Notes under the pieces: generated by a model
What the model saw: the letters and a program-made list of their open reading frames with translations, nothing else
The model's database searches: none
What the model was told of the DNA's origin: nothing
Position numbers and translations under genes: made by a program
Shown here: positions 17,290-25,432 of the stretch, piece after piece
Position numbering within the stretch: the stretch's first letter is position 1
Layout of the letters: each line of letters opens with the position of its first letter
NCBI RefSeq assembly: GCF_023544665.1
Contig: NZ_JAMJFL010000030.1
Location: forward strand, 1-64,000
Direction: 5' to 3'
DNA: 64,000 nt
Source: Streptomyces sp. YS415
GTDB lineage: Bacteria > Actinomycetota > Actinomycetes > Streptomycetales > Streptomycetaceae

Positions 17290-18549
17290 ATGGGCCGAGT
17301 CACGCGTCGGGCCTTCGCCCTGGCCGCGTTGGGAGCCTTCTCGACGGCCTCCGGAGCGACGGCCTCGGGAGCGGCGGCCTCGGCCGCGCCGGAGCGGCGG
17401 CATGCGGCGGGCGGCGAGATGCGGGGCATGTGGCTGGCGACGGTCGCGGGCCGGGACTGGCCCTCCGCGCCGGGCCTCAGCGCGGCGGCACAGCGCGCGG
17501 AGCTGATCGCCCACCTCGACACCGCGGTGCGGCGCCGGCTGAACACGGTGATCTTCCAGGTGCGGCCGACGGCCGACGCGCTGTGGCCCTCGCCGCACGA
17601 ACCCTGGTCGGCCGTGCTGACCGGGACGCAGGGGAAGGCGCCCGGCTGGGATCCGCTCGGCACGGCCGTTCGCGAGGCCCATGCCCGGGGCCTGGAGCTG
17701 CACGCGTGGTTCAACCCGTACCGGATCGCCAACAGCGCCGACCTCGGCGCGCTCGCCGCCTCGCATCCGGCCCGGCGGCACCCCGACTGGGTGGTGCGCT
17801 ACGGCGGCAAGCTCTACTACAACCCCGGGCTGCCGGAGGTCCGCGCCTTCGTGCAGGACGCGATGATGGACGCCGTCGAGAAGTACGCGGTGGACGGCGT
17901 GCACTTCGACGACTACTTCTATCCGTATCCGCGGGCGGGCCAGGCCTTCGACGACGACGAGGCCTTCGACCGCCACGGCGGCGGTTTCTCGGGCCGGGCC
18001 GCGTGGCGGCGCCACAACATCGACCGGCTGGTCGAGGAGACGTCGGCCCGCGTCCAGCAGGTCCGGCCCGGCACCCGGTTCGGGATCAGCCCGTTCGGGG
18101 TGTGGCGCAACGCGGGCACCGACCCGCGCGGCAGCGACACCCGGGCGCTTCAGGCCTACGACGACCTGTACGCGGACACCCGCAAGTGGGTGCGGCAGAA
18201 CTGGGTCGACTACATCTGCCCGCAGCTGTACTGGCCCATCGGCCACGCCGCCGCCGATTACGCCGTCCTGCTGCCCTGGTGGGCCCGCACGGTCCGGGGC
18301 ACGGGGACGCAGCTGTACGTCGGCGAGGGGCTGTACCGGGCGGGCGACCCGGCGCAGGGCGCGGCCTGGCAGCAGCCGGCCGAGCTGTCCCGGCACCTCA
18401 CGCTGGCCAAGGACCACCCGGAGGCGCGCGGGCACGTCTTCTTCGCCGCGAAGGAGGTGGCGGCGGATCCGATCGGGGCCATGGCGCGGGTGGTCGCCGA
18501 CCACTACCGGCAGCCGGCGGCGACCCCGCGCAGGCCTACATCGGGGTGA
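17290..18549 (+). CDS. Secreted glycoside hydrolase-like protein, GHL10/DUF187 family
   Basis: 419 residues from ATG 17290. The signal region TRRAFALAALGAFSTASG carries a twin-arginine motif, suggesting Tat export. The TIM-barrel domain shows MRGMWLATVAGRDWP, LNTVIFQVRPTADALWPS, LELHAWFNPYRI and VDGVHFDDYFYPYP with the acidic residues expected in the active site, then FGISPFGVWRN and DYICPQLYWPI. Members act on envelope or extracellular polysaccharides; the substrate is unknown. A 14-base convergent overlap joins its end to that of the DUF1918 gene. Confidence 0.88.
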   Translation: MGRVTRRAFALAALGAFSTASGATASGAAASAAPERRHAAGGEMRGMWLATVAGRDWPSAPGLSAAAQRAELIAHLDTAVRRRLNTVIFQVRPTADALWPSPHEPWSAVLTGTQGKAPGWDPLGTAVREAHARGLELHAWFNPYRIANSADLGALAASHPARRHPDWVVRYGGKLYYNPGLPEVRAFVQDAMMDAVEKYAVDGVHFDDYFYPYPRAGQAFDDDEAFDRHGGGFSGRAAWRRHNIDRLVEETSARVQQVRPGTRFGISPFGVWRNAGTDPRGSDTRALQAYDDLYADTRKWVRQNWVDYICPQLYWPIGHAAADYAVLLPWWARTVRGTGTQLYVGEGLYRAGDPAQGAAWQQPAELSRHLTLAKDHPEARGHVFFAAKEVAADPIGAMARVVADHYRQPAATPRRPTSG

Positions 18550-18748
18550 TGTCCCGGTGGGGCATCCGGGTGTGGCGGATCTCGCTGTCGGGGCCCGGCG
18601 AGCACACGCCCTCGTGCCCGTCCTCGAACCGGACGCGGTAGGGCGGATTGCCCTCCCGGCCCATGACTTCGACGATCTCGCCGACCTTGTCGTGCTGTCC
18701 GACCACCCTGCCGTGCTGGACAAGCTGGTCGCCCACGGTTGCACGCAT
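18536..18748 (-). CDS. DUF1918 domain protein
   Basis: 70 residues: VGDQLVQHGRVVGQHDKVGEIVEV, then PPYRVRFEDGHEGVCSPGPD. This is the small SH3-like DUF1918 fold common in actinobacteria, of unknown function. The ATG (18748) lies 92 bases from the end of the DMT transporter gene on the same strand. Confidence 0.85.
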   Translation of the reverse strand: MRATVGDQLVQHGRVVGQHDKVGEIVEVMGREGNPPYRVRFEDGHEGVCSPGPDSEIRHTRMPHRDITPM

Positions 18749-18840
18749 CTGGGGGCCTCCTCAACGAGTGCGGGAGCAGCGGTCCGTGGCCTCGAGTCTA
18801 CGGCCGCGGGCGGCGGTGGGAGGTGGGTCGTACGGCCCGC

Positions 18841-19761
18841 TCAACCGCGTGCCCGCTGGGTGACGGCGATGCAGACGAGCACCGCCGCGGCCGTCAGCGG
18901 GGCGGCCACTGTCAGATGCTCGCCCAGCAGCAGCACCGACCACACCAGTGTGAGCAGGGGCTGGGCCAACTGCAACTGGCTGGCCTTCGGGATGCCGATG
19001 GCCGCCATGCCCCGGTACCAGACGACGAGGCCGAGGAACTGGGAGCCGGCCGCGACCCACAGCAGTCCGGTCACGCTGTGCGCGGTGAGCCGGACCGGCT
19101 CCTGGCTCAGGGCGAACACGGCTGCGGGCACGGACACCGGCAGGCAGCACACCAGCGCCCAGCCGATGACGTGCCAGCCCGGCATGACCCGGGCCAGCCG
19201 GCCACCCTCGGTGTAACCGGCCGCGCACACCAGCAGGGCCCCGAAGAGATACAGGTCGGCGGTGGTGAAGGCGCCGCCGCTCTGCTGCACGGTGAACGCG
19301 ACCACCGCGGCGGCTCCGGCCAGCGCGGCCGTCCAGAAGGTGCGCGAGGGCCGGGTGCCCATGCGCAGGGCGGAGAGCAGCGCGGTGGTCAGCGGGAGCA
19401 GGCCGACGACGACCGCCGCGTGCGCGGTGGTGGACGTCCGGAGCGCGAGCGTGGTCAGGAGGGGGAAGCCGACGACCACTCCGGCCGCCACGACGGCGAG
19501 CCCCGCCCAGTGCCCGCGGTCCGGCAGCGGCACCCGCAGCGCCAGCAGACAGCCACCGGCGAGCACGGCGGCGAGGACACTGCGCACGGCCACCAGCGAC
19601 CAGGGGCCGAAGCCCTCCAGGCCCCAGGCGGTCGCCGGGAACGTGAGGGAGAAGGCGGTCACGCCGAGCGCGGCCAGCAGGGTGCCGTACGCCGGTGAGG
19701 GGCCGCTCGGGATGTCGACCGCTATCCGGTTCGGTGCAGTAGCGCTACTCTGTGCTCTCAT
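18841..19761 (-). CDS. EamA/DMT family exporter
   Basis: 306 residues with about ten hydrophobic helices in two EamA halves (TLLAALGVTAFSLTFPATAW; later GLLWVAAGSQFLGLVVWYRGMAAIG and LLTLVWSVLLLGEHLT). Members export amino acids, purines or other small metabolites. The gene is divergent from a MocR regulator and its ATG overlaps that of the regulator within a single CATG, so control by MocR is likely. MocR neighbours often handle vitamin B6, amino acids or GABA; the cargo is not readable. Confidence 0.85.
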   Translation of the reverse strand: MRAQSSATAPNRIAVDIPSGPSPAYGTLLAALGVTAFSLTFPATAWGLEGFGPWSLVAVRSVLAAVLAGGCLLALRVPLPDRGHWAGLAVVAAGVVVGFPLLTTLALRTSTTAHAAVVVGLLPLTTALLSALRMGTRPSRTFWTAALAGAAAVVAFTVQQSGGAFTTADLYLFGALLVCAAGYTEGGRLARVMPGWHVIGWALVCCLPVSVPAAVFALSQEPVRLTAHSVTGLLWVAAGSQFLGLVVWYRGMAAIGIPKASQLQLAQPLLTLVWSVLLLGEHLTVAAPLTAAAVLVCIAVTQRARG

Positions 19762-19772
19762 GCAAGAGCGTA
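19738..19772. promoter_or_regulatory. Face-to-face leaderless promoters of the DMT and mocR genes
   Basis: Both start codons share CATG at 19759-19762. TACTCT (19746-19751) lies 8 bases before the plus ATG, and on the other strand TACGCT (19772-19767) lies 5 bases before the minus ATG; both suit leaderless transcripts. AGTAGCGCTACT (19738-19749) is a perfect 12-bp palindrome over the plus -10 and a candidate MocR operator; GCTCT/AGAGC arms flank the start codons. Confidence 0.45.
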
Positions 19773-21235
19773 GCAGCGTCGGTGACCTGGCGGATCAGTT
19801 GCGGCGAGAACTCGACCGCTACTCCCACGGTGGAAAGCTCCCGTCGAGCCGGGCCCTCGTCGAGCGATTCCGGGTGAGCCCGGTGACCGTCTCGCGGGCC
19901 CTGGCGCAGCTGGCGGCCGAGGGCCTGGTGGTGACCCGGCCCGGCGCCGGAGCCTTCCGGGCCCGGCCGCGGGCGGAGGCGGCGCCCGCCGGGGACACCT
20001 CCTGGCAGGAGGTGTCGCTGAGCGCGGACGGCGCCGCCGACCTCGTGCCGCGCTCGGTGGACGCCTCCGGGGTCCTCGTCTCGCTCGCCGCCCCGCCGCC
20101 CGGAGTGATCGAGTTCAACGGCGGCTATCTGCACCCCTCCCTCCAGCCGGAACGGGCCATGGCGGCGGCGCTGTCCCGGGCGGGGCGCCGGCCCGGGGCC
20201 TGGGGGCGGCCGCCCATGGAGGGGCTGCCGGAGCTGCGGGAGTGGTTCGCGCGGAGCATCGGCGGCGCGGTCACCGCGGCCGAGGTGCTGGTCACCTCCG
20301 GCGGCCAGTCGGCGCTCACCACGGCCCTGCGCGCGCTGGCGCCGCCCGGGGCGCCGGTCCTGGTGGAGTCGCCCACCTACCCGGGCATGCTGGCCATCGC
20401 CCGGGCCGCGGGCCTGCGCCCGGTGCCGGTCCCGGTGGACCCGGACGGGGTGCGCCCGGCCCTCCTCGCGGATGCGTTCCGGGCCACCGGCGCCCGCGTC
20501 TTCGTCTGCCAGCCGCTCTTCCAGAACCCGACCGGCGCCGTGCTCGCCCCGGACCGCCGCGCCGAGGTGCTGCGCATCGCGCGAGGGGCCGGCGCGTTCG
20601 TGATCGAGGACGACTTCGTACGACGACTGGTGCACGAGGACGCCGGGCCGTTGCCGCGTCCGCTGGCCGCCGACGACCCCGACGGAGTGGTGGTGCACGT
20701 GTGCTCGCTGACCAAGGCCACCTCGCCGAGCTTCCGGGTCAGCGCGCTGGCCGCCCGCGGTCCCGTGCTGGAGCGGCTGCGCGCCATCCAGGTCGTCGAC
20801 ACCTTCTTCGTGCCCCGGCCGCTGCAGGAGGCGGCCCTGGAACTCGTCGGCTCGCCCGCCTGGCCGCGCCATCTGCGCGCGATCTCCACGCAGCTGCGGC
20901 TGCGCCGGGACGCGATGACGGCCGCGCTGCTGAGCGACCTGCCCGAACTGGCCCTCGCGCACATCCCGTCCGGCGGCTACCACCTCTGGCCCCGCCTGCC
21001 CGACGGCACCGACGAGACCGCCCTGACCGCGGCCGCCCTGCGCGCGGGCGTCGCGATCACCCCCGGCCGCCCCTACTTCAGCGCCGAACCCCCGGCGGCC
21101 CATCTGCGCCTGAGCTTCGCAGCGGTCGCCGGGACGGGCGAGATCACGGAAGGGGTACGGCGGCTGCGGCGGGCCCTGGAGGAGGTCGGCCGGCCGTCGA
21201 CGGGGGGTGCCGTTTACAGCGGGTTGTCCGGCTGA
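19760..21235 (+). CDS. MocR-type GntR regulator with aminotransferase domain
   Basis: 491 residues from ATG 19760. Winged HTH at about 5-75 (DLADQLRRELDRYSHGGKLPSSRALVERFRVSPVTVSRAL), then a fold-type I aminotransferase-like domain with LVTSGGQSAL, the Asn/Pro of FQNPTGAVL, and PLP-binding Lys319 in CSLTKATSPSFRVSA. MocR proteins bind PLP as an external aldimine and control nearby transport or PLP genes. It is divergent from the DMT exporter with overlapping starts; earlier in-frame starts lie inside that exporter and are rejected. Confidence 0.9.
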   Translation: MQERSSVGDLADQLRRELDRYSHGGKLPSSRALVERFRVSPVTVSRALAQLAAEGLVVTRPGAGAFRARPRAEAAPAGDTSWQEVSLSADGAADLVPRSVDASGVLVSLAAPPPGVIEFNGGYLHPSLQPERAMAAALSRAGRRPGAWGRPPMEGLPELREWFARSIGGAVTAAEVLVTSGGQSALTTALRALAPPGAPVLVESPTYPGMLAIARAAGLRPVPVPVDPDGVRPALLADAFRATGARVFVCQPLFQNPTGAVLAPDRRAEVLRIARGAGAFVIEDDFVRRLVHEDAGPLPRPLAADDPDGVVVHVCSLTKATSPSFRVSALAARGPVLERLRAIQVVDTFFVPRPLQEAALELVGSPAWPRHLRAISTQLRLRRDAMTAALLSDLPELALAHIPSGGYHLWPRLPDGTDETALTAAALRAGVAITPGRPYFSAEPPAAHLRLSFAAVAGTGEITEGVRRLRRALEEVGRPSTGGAVYSGLSG

Positions 21236-21325
21236 TCCTGACCTGGCAGTAAGGTTTGGGGCACGCTGGGTAACTCAGAGACAACACCCCTTGACCTGCG
21301 CAGTTCCGCGAATCACCATCTCGGC

Positions 21326-21919
21326 ATGTCACTTCGGGTCACGTTCGTCGCCGCCGCGCGCAGCTCCCCGCCGCTCGCCGAGCGCTTCGAGGACGACCGT
21401 CCACTGGACCAGGCCGGGTGGGACGAGGTGCAGCGCTTCGCCCACGATCTGGTGCCGCTGTCGGCGGCCGAGCTGCGCTACTGCTCGCCCACGCCGCGCA
21501 GCCGCGCCACCGGCGACGCGCTCGGGTACGCGCCCCTGGTGCAACTCGCCCTGCGCGACTGCGACATGGGCCGCTGGCGCGGGCTGACGCTCGGCGAGGC
21601 GATGGCCCGGGAACCGGCTGCGGTGGACTCCTGGCTCGCCGACCCGCGCGCCACTCCGCACGGCGGGGAGTCGCTGCTGGCCTTCATCGGCCGGGTCGGC
21701 GGCTGGCTCGACACCCGGCCGGTGGACGACGGCTGCCGGGTCGTCGCCGTGGCCGAACCGTCGGTGATCCGCGCTGCGCTGGTGTACGCCCTCAAGGCGC
21801 CGCCCGCGACCTACTGGAACCTCGACGTCCGTCCCCTGTCGACGACGACCGTCAGCGGCCGGGCGGGCCGCTGGAACCTCCGCTTCGACGGGGCGCCGAT
21901 CCAGCCCTCATGGGCGTAG
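21326..21919 (+). CDS. Histidine-phosphatase-fold protein lacking the catalytic histidines
   Basis: 197 residues with the broad layout of the phosphoglycerate mutase/histidine phosphatase family: N-terminal strand, LDQAGWDEVQRFAHDL, RYCSPTPRSRATGDAL (the usual SxxxRxxxTA), and CDMGRWRGLTLGEAM. The defining RHG motif is replaced by AAR (residues 10-12) and the second histidine (usually SHGG) by AVAEPSVIR. It is therefore probably not a phosphatase, and may bind a ligand or partner; I believe similar sequences occur in other Streptomyces. It ends with a 12-base convergent overlap on the DUF6314 gene. Confidence 0.75.
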   Translation: MSLRVTFVAAARSSPPLAERFEDDRPLDQAGWDEVQRFAHDLVPLSAAELRYCSPTPRSRATGDALGYAPLVQLALRDCDMGRWRGLTLGEAMAREPAAVDSWLADPRATPHGGESLLAFIGRVGGWLDTRPVDDGCRVVAVAEPSVIRAALVYALKAPPATYWNLDVRPLSTTTVSGRAGRWNLRFDGAPIQPSWA

Positions 21920-22366
21920 CGACCCGGGCTCGCGGGCGTAGTCCGTGGTCAGGACGAGATCCTTCGCGGGGCCGCGCACCCGCCACACCGTCCGCCAGTG
22001 GTCCGCGTCGAGAACGGTGAACTCGCCGCGGTAGAGGTCGGCCGAGCAGGGATGGTCCGCCACATGCCGCCCCGTGGACAGGTCGAGGTCGTGGAAGGGG
22101 CGGCCGTCGGCGAAGCGGACGTCGGCCGTGTCGGGCGCGCTCCCGGGCAGGAAGCGCAGGGTCCGCTCGGCGGGCCGGGGCACGCCCTGCCACACGAAAG
22201 TGCCGGACTCCTCGTGCAGCAGCCCGCCCGTCCCGAGCGGGCCGAAAACAGTCGTCCCGGTGAACTCGCCCCACGCCTCGCTCGCGTGATCCCGCACGGA
22301 CCGCCGCACCCGCCATGAGCCCGTCAGATACGCCAGCGCATCCCGCACTGGCCAGAACTCGCCCAT
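21908..22366 (-). CDS. DUF6314 family protein
   Basis: 152 residues from ATG 22366 (MGEFWPVRDALAYLTGSWRVRRSV). The pattern GTTVFGPLG, LLHEESGTFVWQG, RTLRFLPGS, DVRFADGRPFHDLDL and WRVRGPAKDLVLTTDY suggests a single beta-barrel, lipocalin-like domain known as DUF6314, of unknown function. No signal peptide. It is divergent from the GH51 gene. Confidence 0.75.
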   Translation of the reverse strand: MGEFWPVRDALAYLTGSWRVRRSVRDHASEAWGEFTGTTVFGPLGTGGLLHEESGTFVWQGVPRPAERTLRFLPGSAPDTADVRFADGRPFHDLDLSTGRHVADHPCSADLYRGEFTVLDADHWRTVWRVRGPAKDLVLTTDYAREPGSLRP

Positions 22367-22406
22367 GGCCCTGCTGTCTCCGTCCCATGCGTTCCTGCGC
22401 GACCCA

Positions 22407-22435
22407 TTGACGGGCCTGCGCCCCCTCCCTATCTT
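22407..22435 (+). promoter_or_regulatory. Consensus-like promoter of the arabinofuranosidase gene
   Basis: TTGACG (22407-22412), a 17-base spacer and TATCTT (22430-22435) form the best housekeeping-type promoter in the window. It implies a leader of about 85 bases before the ATG at 22526. Confidence 0.6.
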
Positions 22436-22525
22436 GCCGTTCGGCCATCTGATCAACGTCCGATATTCCGAACAAGGAACAACGCAGAGCGACCCGCAAC
22501 ACGACCATCGAGCCGCGGAGTATCC

Positions 22526-25009
22526 ATGCCACGCACCAGCCCCCGCTGGAGACTCGGTCTCGGCGCCACCGCCTTCCTGGTGGCGGCCACCGGACTCGTC
22601 CCGGCACCCGCGCACGCCGAGGACGTCACCGACTACACGATCACCGTCGACCCGGCAGCCCGGGGCGCGACGATCGACGACACCATGTACGGCGTCTTCT
22701 TCGAGGACATCAACCGGGCCGCCGACGGCGGTCTGTACGCCGAGCTCGTCCAGAACCGGTCCTTCGAGTACTCCACCGCCGACAACGGCTCGTACACCCC
22801 GCTCACCTCCTGGGCGGTCTCCGGCACGGCCCAGGTCCGGGACGACACCGGCCGCCTGAACGAGCGCAACCGCAACTACCTGGCCCTCGGCGCCGGTTCG
22901 TCCGTCACCAACGCCGGCTACAACACCGGCATCCGCGTCGAGCAGGGCAAGCGGTACGACTTCTCGGTGTGGGTCCGCACCGACGCCGGCAGCACCCTCA
23001 CGGTGGGTCTGAAGGACGCCGCCGGCACGCTCGCGCCCGCCCGCCAGGTGGCCGTCTCCGGCGGCTGGAAGAAGTACACCGCCACCTTCACCGCGGGCCG
23101 CACCAGCTCCCACGGCCGCCTCGCCGTCGCCTCCACCGGGGCCGCCGCGCTGGACATGGTGTCGCTCTTCCCGCGCGACACCTACAAGCGCCAGTCCAAC
23201 GGGCTGCGCAAGGACCTCGCCGAGAAGATCGAGGCCCTGGACCCGTCGTTCGTCCGCTTCCCGGGCGGCTGCCTGGTCAACACCGGATCCATGCAGGACT
23301 ACAGCGAGTCCTCCGGCTGGCAGCGCAAGCGCTCCTACCAGTGGAAGGACACCGTCGGCCCGGTCGAGCAGCGCGCCACCAACGCCAACTTCTGGGGTTA
23401 CAACCAGAGTTACGGCCTCGGCTACTACGAGTACTTCCGCTTCTCCGAGGACATCGGCGCCATGCCGCTGCCCGTCGTCCCCGCCCTGGTGACCGGCTGC
23501 GGCCAGAACCGCGCCACCGACGACGAGGCACTGCTCCAGCGGCACATCCAGGACACCCTCGACCTCATCGAGTTCGCCAACGGCCCCGCCACCAGCACCT
23601 GGGGCAGGAAGCGCGCCGAGATGGGGCACCCCAGGCCCTTCGGCCTGACCCACCTCGCCGTCGGCAACGAGGAGAACCTCCCGGACGAGTTCTTCGCCCG
23701 CTTCCGGAAGTTCCGGACCGCGATCGAGGCGAAGTACCCGGACATCACGGTGATCTCCAACTCCGGCCCCGACGACACCGGCGCGGTCTTCGACCGGGCC
23801 TGGGAGCTCAACCGCGAGGGCGACGCCGACATGGTCGACGAGCACTACTACAACAGCCCGCAGTGGTTCCTGCAGAACAACGACCGCTACGACAGCTACG
23901 ACCGGAACGGCCCCCAGGTCTTCCTCGGCGAGTACGCCTCCCAGGGCAACGCCCTCCAGAACGCCCTGGCCGAGGCCGCGTTCATGACCGGTCTGGAGCG
24001 CAACGCCGACATCGTCAAGCTCGCCTCGTACGCCCCGCTGCTCGCCAACGAGGACTACGTCCAGTGGCGGCCCGACCTGATCTGGTTCAACAACCACGCC
24101 TCCTGGAACTCCGCCAACTACGAGGTCCAGAAACTGTTCATGACCAACGTCGGCGACCGGGTCGTCCCCTCCACCGCGACCGGCACCCCGGACGTCAGCG
24201 GCCCGATCTCCGGCGCCGTGGGCCTGTCGACCTGGGCGACCAGTGCGGCGTACGACGACGTGAAGGTGACGGCGGCGGACGGAAGCCCGCTGCTGAGCGA
24301 CGACTTCTCCGGTGACGCCTCGCAGTGGACGCACCACGGCACCGGGAGCTGGAGCGTCCAGGACGGGGCCTACCTGCAGAGCGACGAGGCCGCCGAGAAC
24401 ACCCTGGTCACCGCGGGCAACCCGGGCTGGCACGACTACGACCTGCACGTGAAGGCCAACAAGAAGTCCGGCAAGGAGGGCTTCCTCGTCGCCTTCGGGG
24501 TCAAGGACACCGGCAACCACTACTGGTGGAACCTGGGCGGCTGGAACAACACCCAGTCCGCCGTCGAACAGGCCTCGGACGGCGGTAAGTCGACGCTGAT
24601 CTCCAAGGCCGGGTCGATCGAGACGGGCCGCGCCTACGACATCGACATCAAGGTGCGGGGCCGTCAGGTCACCCTCTACCTCGACGGACAGGAGTGGGGC
24701 AGCTTCACCGACGACAAGCCGGCCGAGCCGTTCCGGCAGGTCGTCACCGAGGACGCGGCGACCGGTGACCTGATCGTCAAGGTCGTCAACGCCCAGTCCG
24801 CCGAGGCCCGCACCACCGTCGACCTGGGCGGCGCGAAGGTCGCCTCCCGGGCCCGGGTCACGACCCTGGCGGGCGAGCCGGACGCGGTGAACACCGAGAC
24901 GAACACCCCGGTCACCCCGGTCACGTCCACGGTGTCGGGGATCTCCTCGACGTTCGCGTACACCTTCCCGGCGAACTCGGTCACCTTCCTGCGTATCAAG
25001 CAGGGATAG
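22526..25009 (+). CDS. Secreted GH51 alpha-L-arabinofuranosidase with extra carbohydrate-binding domains
   Basis: 827 residues. Signal peptide at 1-31 (FLVAATGLVPAPAHA). The N-terminal start of the GH51 barrel (GVFFEDINRAADGGLYAELVQNRSFEY) is followed by an inserted CBM4/9-like jelly roll (about 85-215), then the catalytic core with acid/base Glu382 in LAVGNEEN and nucleophile Glu469 in VFLGEYAS. A second insert (about 575-745: DDFSGDASQWTHHGTGSWSV, WWNLGGWNNTQSAVEQ) resembles LamG/CBM66-type modules before the C-terminal beta domain resumes. It releases arabinose from plant arabinoxylan or arabinan. It stands alone with its own promoter and terminator. Confidence 0.92.
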   Translation: MPRTSPRWRLGLGATAFLVAATGLVPAPAHAEDVTDYTITVDPAARGATIDDTMYGVFFEDINRAADGGLYAELVQNRSFEYSTADNGSYTPLTSWAVSGTAQVRDDTGRLNERNRNYLALGAGSSVTNAGYNTGIRVEQGKRYDFSVWVRTDAGSTLTVGLKDAAGTLAPARQVAVSGGWKKYTATFTAGRTSSHGRLAVASTGAAALDMVSLFPRDTYKRQSNGLRKDLAEKIEALDPSFVRFPGGCLVNTGSMQDYSESSGWQRKRSYQWKDTVGPVEQRATNANFWGYNQSYGLGYYEYFRFSEDIGAMPLPVVPALVTGCGQNRATDDEALLQRHIQDTLDLIEFANGPATSTWGRKRAEMGHPRPFGLTHLAVGNEENLPDEFFARFRKFRTAIEAKYPDITVISNSGPDDTGAVFDRAWELNREGDADMVDEHYYNSPQWFLQNNDRYDSYDRNGPQVFLGEYASQGNALQNALAEAAFMTGLERNADIVKLASYAPLLANEDYVQWRPDLIWFNNHASWNSANYEVQKLFMTNVGDRVVPSTATGTPDVSGPISGAVGLSTWATSAAYDDVKVTAADGSPLLSDDFSGDASQWTHHGTGSWSVQDGAYLQSDEAAENTLVTAGNPGWHDYDLHVKANKKSGKEGFLVAFGVKDTGNHYWWNLGGWNNTQSAVEQASDGGKSTLISKAGSIETGRAYDIDIKVRGRQVTLYLDGQEWGSFTDDKPAEPFRQVVTEDAATGDLIVKVVNAQSAEARTTVDLGGAKVASRARVTTLAGEPDAVNTETNTPVTPVTSTVSGISSTFAYTFPANSVTFLRIKQG

Positions 25010-25023
25010 CCCCGAAGGGCGGT

Positions 25024-25052
25024 CCGGGCCCCGCTCCGCGAGCGGGGCCCGG
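25024..25052. terminator. Strong bidirectional terminator after the GH51 gene
   Basis: CCGGGCCCCGCTC pairs perfectly with GAGCGGGGCCCGG around a 3-base loop, 15 bases past the stop. It would also stop transcription of the minus-strand glyoxalase remnant. Confidence 0.8.
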
Positions 25053-25096
25053 CCTCACTCGAACGGCCGAGCGGATCGGCGTCAGGGCGCACGTGG

Positions 25097-25285
25097 TCAG
25101 ACGGGCTGGAGCCGGGTGTGCAGGAGGCAGAATTCGTTGCCTTCCGGGTCGGCCAGGACGTGCCAGTTCTCGGTGCCGGTCTGACCGATGTCGACGGGCC
25201 TGGCGCCGAGAGCGAGCAGCCGCTCCAGCTCGGCGTCCTGATCGCGGTCGGTGGCGCTGACGTCGATGTGCAGTCGGAGCTTCCC
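25097..25285 (-). pseudogene. C-terminal remnant of a VOC/glyoxalase-like gene
   Basis: About 61 codons encode the second half of a glyoxalase-like (VOC) domain: LRLHIDVSATDRDQDAELERLLALGA, then WHVLADPEGNEFCLLH. A complete member is about 115-130 residues, but upstream of the match the frame runs into unrelated sequence (PHPGPQPQQRPRTG-type) and then the argC promoter, with no plausible start or ribosome site and no continuation in the other minus-strand frames. I read it as a 5'-truncated gene. Confidence 0.6.
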
Positions 25286-25379
25286 GGTCCGCGGTCGCTG
25301 CTGGGGCTGAGGACCAGGGTGGGCTACCGAAGCCGGTGTCGGGCGGCCCGATCTCGATGCCTCGTCGGCGAAAGGTGGA

Positions 25380-25414
25380 TTGCATAAACGTGCAGCGAAA
25401 CGTATAGTCATGCC
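25380..25414 (+). promoter_or_regulatory. argC promoter overlapped by two ARG boxes
   Basis: TTGCAT (25380-25385), 17 bases and TATAGT (25403-25408) form a good promoter. TTGCATAAACGTGCAG (25380-25395) is an ARG-box-like dyad (TGCA N6 TGCA) and AACGTATAGTCATGCC (25399-25414) a second weaker one about two helical turns away, the usual paired arrangement for hexameric ArgR. ArgR with arginine should block RNA polymerase here. Confidence 0.7.
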
Positions 25415-25432
25415 ATCGAGGAGGAGGATTCC

